Shown here: in pieces, positions 62,474-64,000 of the stretch
Numbering within the stretch: the stretch's first letter is position 1
Layout of the letters: every line of letters starts with the position of its first letter
NCBI GenBank assembly: GCA_016210115.1
Contig: JACQUW010000004.1
Span: 41,906 to 105,905 of the forward strand
Direction of reading: 5' to 3'
Length of the DNA stretch: 64,000 nucleotides
DNA from: Deltaproteobacteria bacterium
Lineage (GTDB): Bacteria > Desulfobacterota > Binatia > UBA9968
Notes under the pieces: generated by a model
Told to the model about the DNA's origin: nothing
What the model saw: only the letters and a program-made list of their open reading frames with translations
Databases searched by the model: none
Position numbers and translations under genes: made by a program

Positions 62474-63007
62474 ACCTGTCACTCCTTTCGTGTTTCAGAC
62501 TCCGTTCCGTTTTGGTTTCAAAACTGCTGACTGTAAAGGGGCCAAGAAAACGGCTTTTCGGGAATTCGATGGCCGCTAGAACCACCTTAGTCTTAAACTC
62601 TTCCGTATGCTCTTTTCCGTGTCGCTCCCCATAAGCACATTTCGGCTTCTAAACAATACCACACGTTCGTAAACTTTAGCTTAACTAACCGGTCCAAAAA
62701 CGGGAGAACTTCACTTTAAAGCACGACCGTATAGGGTAGAAAAAACAGAGGCCTGAATCGTCTGTGCTTTAAACGCTGCAACCTGCGTTGGCTTTCACTG
62801 ATTCGGTCAGAAATTGTCACGTCTGTTCACGTAGACCTACCTGGAAAGAAAGCAGCCGAACTATGGCATGGAGATAGCAGCCAGTCAATCAAGTCTTATC
62901 CTGTCCACGTCAACTATGAAATGGCAGGTGGTGAAGGGTAGGGCCTAGGTCATTTTTGATTGGGAAATTCAGGCACCGGTCCAGAGCCTTTGTTGACTGG
63001 CTGGAAT
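62474..63007. other. Intergenic region with a spaced inverted repeat
   Basis: About 530 bases without a gene. TTTAAAGCAC at 62715-62724 and GTGCTTTAAA at 62764-62773 are perfect ten-base inverted copies separated by 39 bases. This could be two half-sites of an operator or an inserted element's ends. The cupin promoter lies at the left end. Confidence 0.45.
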
Positions 63008-63190
63008 AACTTTGTCCCCGGGCTCTGCAAAATGGTCTCTCTGAAAGTTTTTCTCTATAGGACTTCTCGGCTTTCAAGGTGATTTTCAGACATGGGGTGA
63101 ATCAGCCGATCCACGATGGCCTCGGCGATTACGGGTCTTCGAAGACTTTCAGCCACCCCTGGGTCACAAGAAAGAGCCTGGGAGCCTTTG
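63008..63190 (-). pseudogene. IS21-family IstB ATPase, C-terminal relic
   Basis: Reading leftward, TQGWLKVFEDP, then RPVIAEAIVDRLIHP in a second frame and KITLKAEKSYREKLSER in a third give the standard C-terminal end of IstB helper proteins (EVF-DP-IA-AI-DRL-H...ITLKGESYREKL). At least two frame changes have accumulated. No terminal repeats or istA remain visible, so it is an old insertion remnant. Confidence 0.7.
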
Positions 63191-63283
63191 ATCGCACATC
63201 AACAGGTCCGGTCTAAGGTATTAGTTTCACCCCGTTTCTCCCTCGCTGTCCGTGAATTGTCCGTGTTTTTTGCGACCTTACGA

Positions 63284-64000
63284 TCAATCCACACTGCAAG
63301 TACGCTGTGTGCCGCCCCACCAATCGCCGCCGGCCGGAACGTAACCCTTTCCTCCGACAAAACTCGACCAAGGCGAGACTGGGGGATCTCCTGCCATCAG
63401 CTCGACCGACTCTGGATCTCCTGCCCCGATAACCCTGGCGGGCGTGGGGAAAATAATCATTTGGTTTAAGCTGCCCGTAGTTACCATGGCGCTCGCCTCA
63501 GGGACATAGAAAACCAGGGGAATCTCTGTTCCCTCGCGACCGCCCCATTCCGGCGTTATCAAAACCGTCCTGATGCCCTTTCTTTCGCATGCTTGGACGG
63601 TCAGCATTAGGTCAATGAAATTGTTTCCTGACGGTCCTGTTCTGGTGATGACGGCGCCGTCGGCTTTGAGCAACCGGGCCATCTGGGAGGCACAAGCCGC
63701 AGTTACCTGCTTCCCAAAATCACTTTCAAAGCGAGTTTTCTGGAGAATTACCCCCACGAAATTGATCCGTTTCCCATGCTCCCTGAGCAACCGCAGCACT
63801 ATGGAATGGTTCATCCATTCCCAGTTCGTCGGACATGTACCCTTTCCTCCCCGGCGCGCGTCTGAGGTAAGCGCTCCGTCCAAGAACTCGTTGGGATGAA
63901 CAAGGGTCGGCAAAGACTCCCGAATAGGCAAGCCGTAGTAGGCTACTCCGGAATGCGGCTCGTGCCAGGCAGTTCTACAGCCAAGGATATAGGCTATTCG
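63284..64000 (-). CDS. Glycine/sarcosine/betaine reductase component B alpha/beta subunit (GrdE-like), partial
   Basis: The frame is open from the right window edge to a stop at 63284 (about 238 codons). AYILGCRTAWHEPHSGVAYY, GLPIRESLPTLVHPNEFLDG and DLMLTVQACERKGIRTVLIT match GrdE, whose precursor is cleaved at an internal Cys to make a pyruvoyl group. The candidate Cys is in GKGTCPTNWEW (codon 63833-63835). GVILQKTRFESDF and VPEASAMVTTGSLNQMIIFP complete the C-terminal subunit. The reductase cleaves an amine from glycine-type substrates. The N-terminal part and partner subunits lie outside the window. Confidence 0.82.
   Translation of the reverse strand, partial: RIAYILGCRTAWHEPHSGVAYYGLPIRESLPTLVHPNEFLDGALTSDARRGGKGTCPTNWEWMNHSIVLRLLREHGKRINFVGVILQKTRFESDFGKQVTAACASQMARLLKADGAVITRTGPSGNNFIDLMLTVQACERKGIRTVLITPEWGGREGTEIPLVFYVPEASAMVTTGSLNQMIIFPTPARVIGAGDPESVELMAGDPPVSPWSSFVGGKGYVPAGGDWWGGTQRTCSVD

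Noticed and set aside
1..64000. tRNA or rRNA genes
   Set aside because: GTTCGAATC-like strings occur only inside protein genes (for example near 47896), and no cloverleaf or rRNA-like sequence was seen.

Overview
The window comes from a diderm bacterium. It encodes a DegP-type periplasmic protease, an OprB-type porin, an AsmA-like protein, several lipoproteins and a glycine-reductase-like enzyme. GC content looks mid-to-high 50s by eye. I could not place it taxonomically. The mix of solute-binding proteins, a CpgS-like GTPase, a GrdE-like protein and word-like intergenic repeats suggests an uncultivated soil or sediment lineage near Deltaproteobacteria, Binatota, Rokubacteria, NC10 or Tectomicrobia; this is inference. 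I saw no rRNA, tRNA or CRISPR array.

Layout. 0-8 kb is mostly intact: an ABC ATPase fragment, an iron-type ABC importer pair, a glutaredoxin/CcdA-like membrane protein, DegP and a YbaK-family deacylase. 8-38 kb is a decayed accessory region. It holds a shattered MrfA/YprA-type helicase, a DUF72 stub, a frameshifted AsmA-like gene, a lipase-like lipoprotein, OprB, a frameshifted DUF4105 gene, a possible pentameric ligand-gated channel, a sulfatase fused to an MscS channel, a second frameshifted sulfatase, an internally deleted sulfatase maturase, toxin-antitoxin pairs and relics, frameshifted DUF2950 and DUF3300 genes, and a two-component system whose kinase has lost its phospho-acceptor region.

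The spaces between genes from about 17 to 37 kb carry several families of short word-like degenerate repeats that occur together as composite blocks. In at least three places they are read into protein ends or sit at gene-fusion junctions.

38-53 kb is an intact metabolic and stress block: carbamate kinase with a CpgS-like GTPase, ankyrin protein, Hsp20, two zinc-ribbon proteins, two CBS proteins, a 1174-residue P-type ATPase carrying an N-terminal PTS EIIA domain, an AI-2E-type permease, envelope proteins and hemerythrin. Three deletion relics lie within or next to it: YihY, a zinc metallopeptidase, and the kinase at its left edge.

53-64 kb is a catabolic block: a racemase-fold protein lacking the usual cysteines, two solute-binding proteins, an aldo/keto reductase, HicAB, a flavin reductase, two cupins, an IS21 IstB relic and a GrdE-like glycine/sarcosine/betaine reductase subunit running off the right edge.

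The most unusual items are the EIIA-P-type ATPase fusion, the word-like repeat families with a roughly conserved order, the recurrent internal deletions, and three accessory genes whose start codons lie only 6-8 nt after a consensus -10 box.
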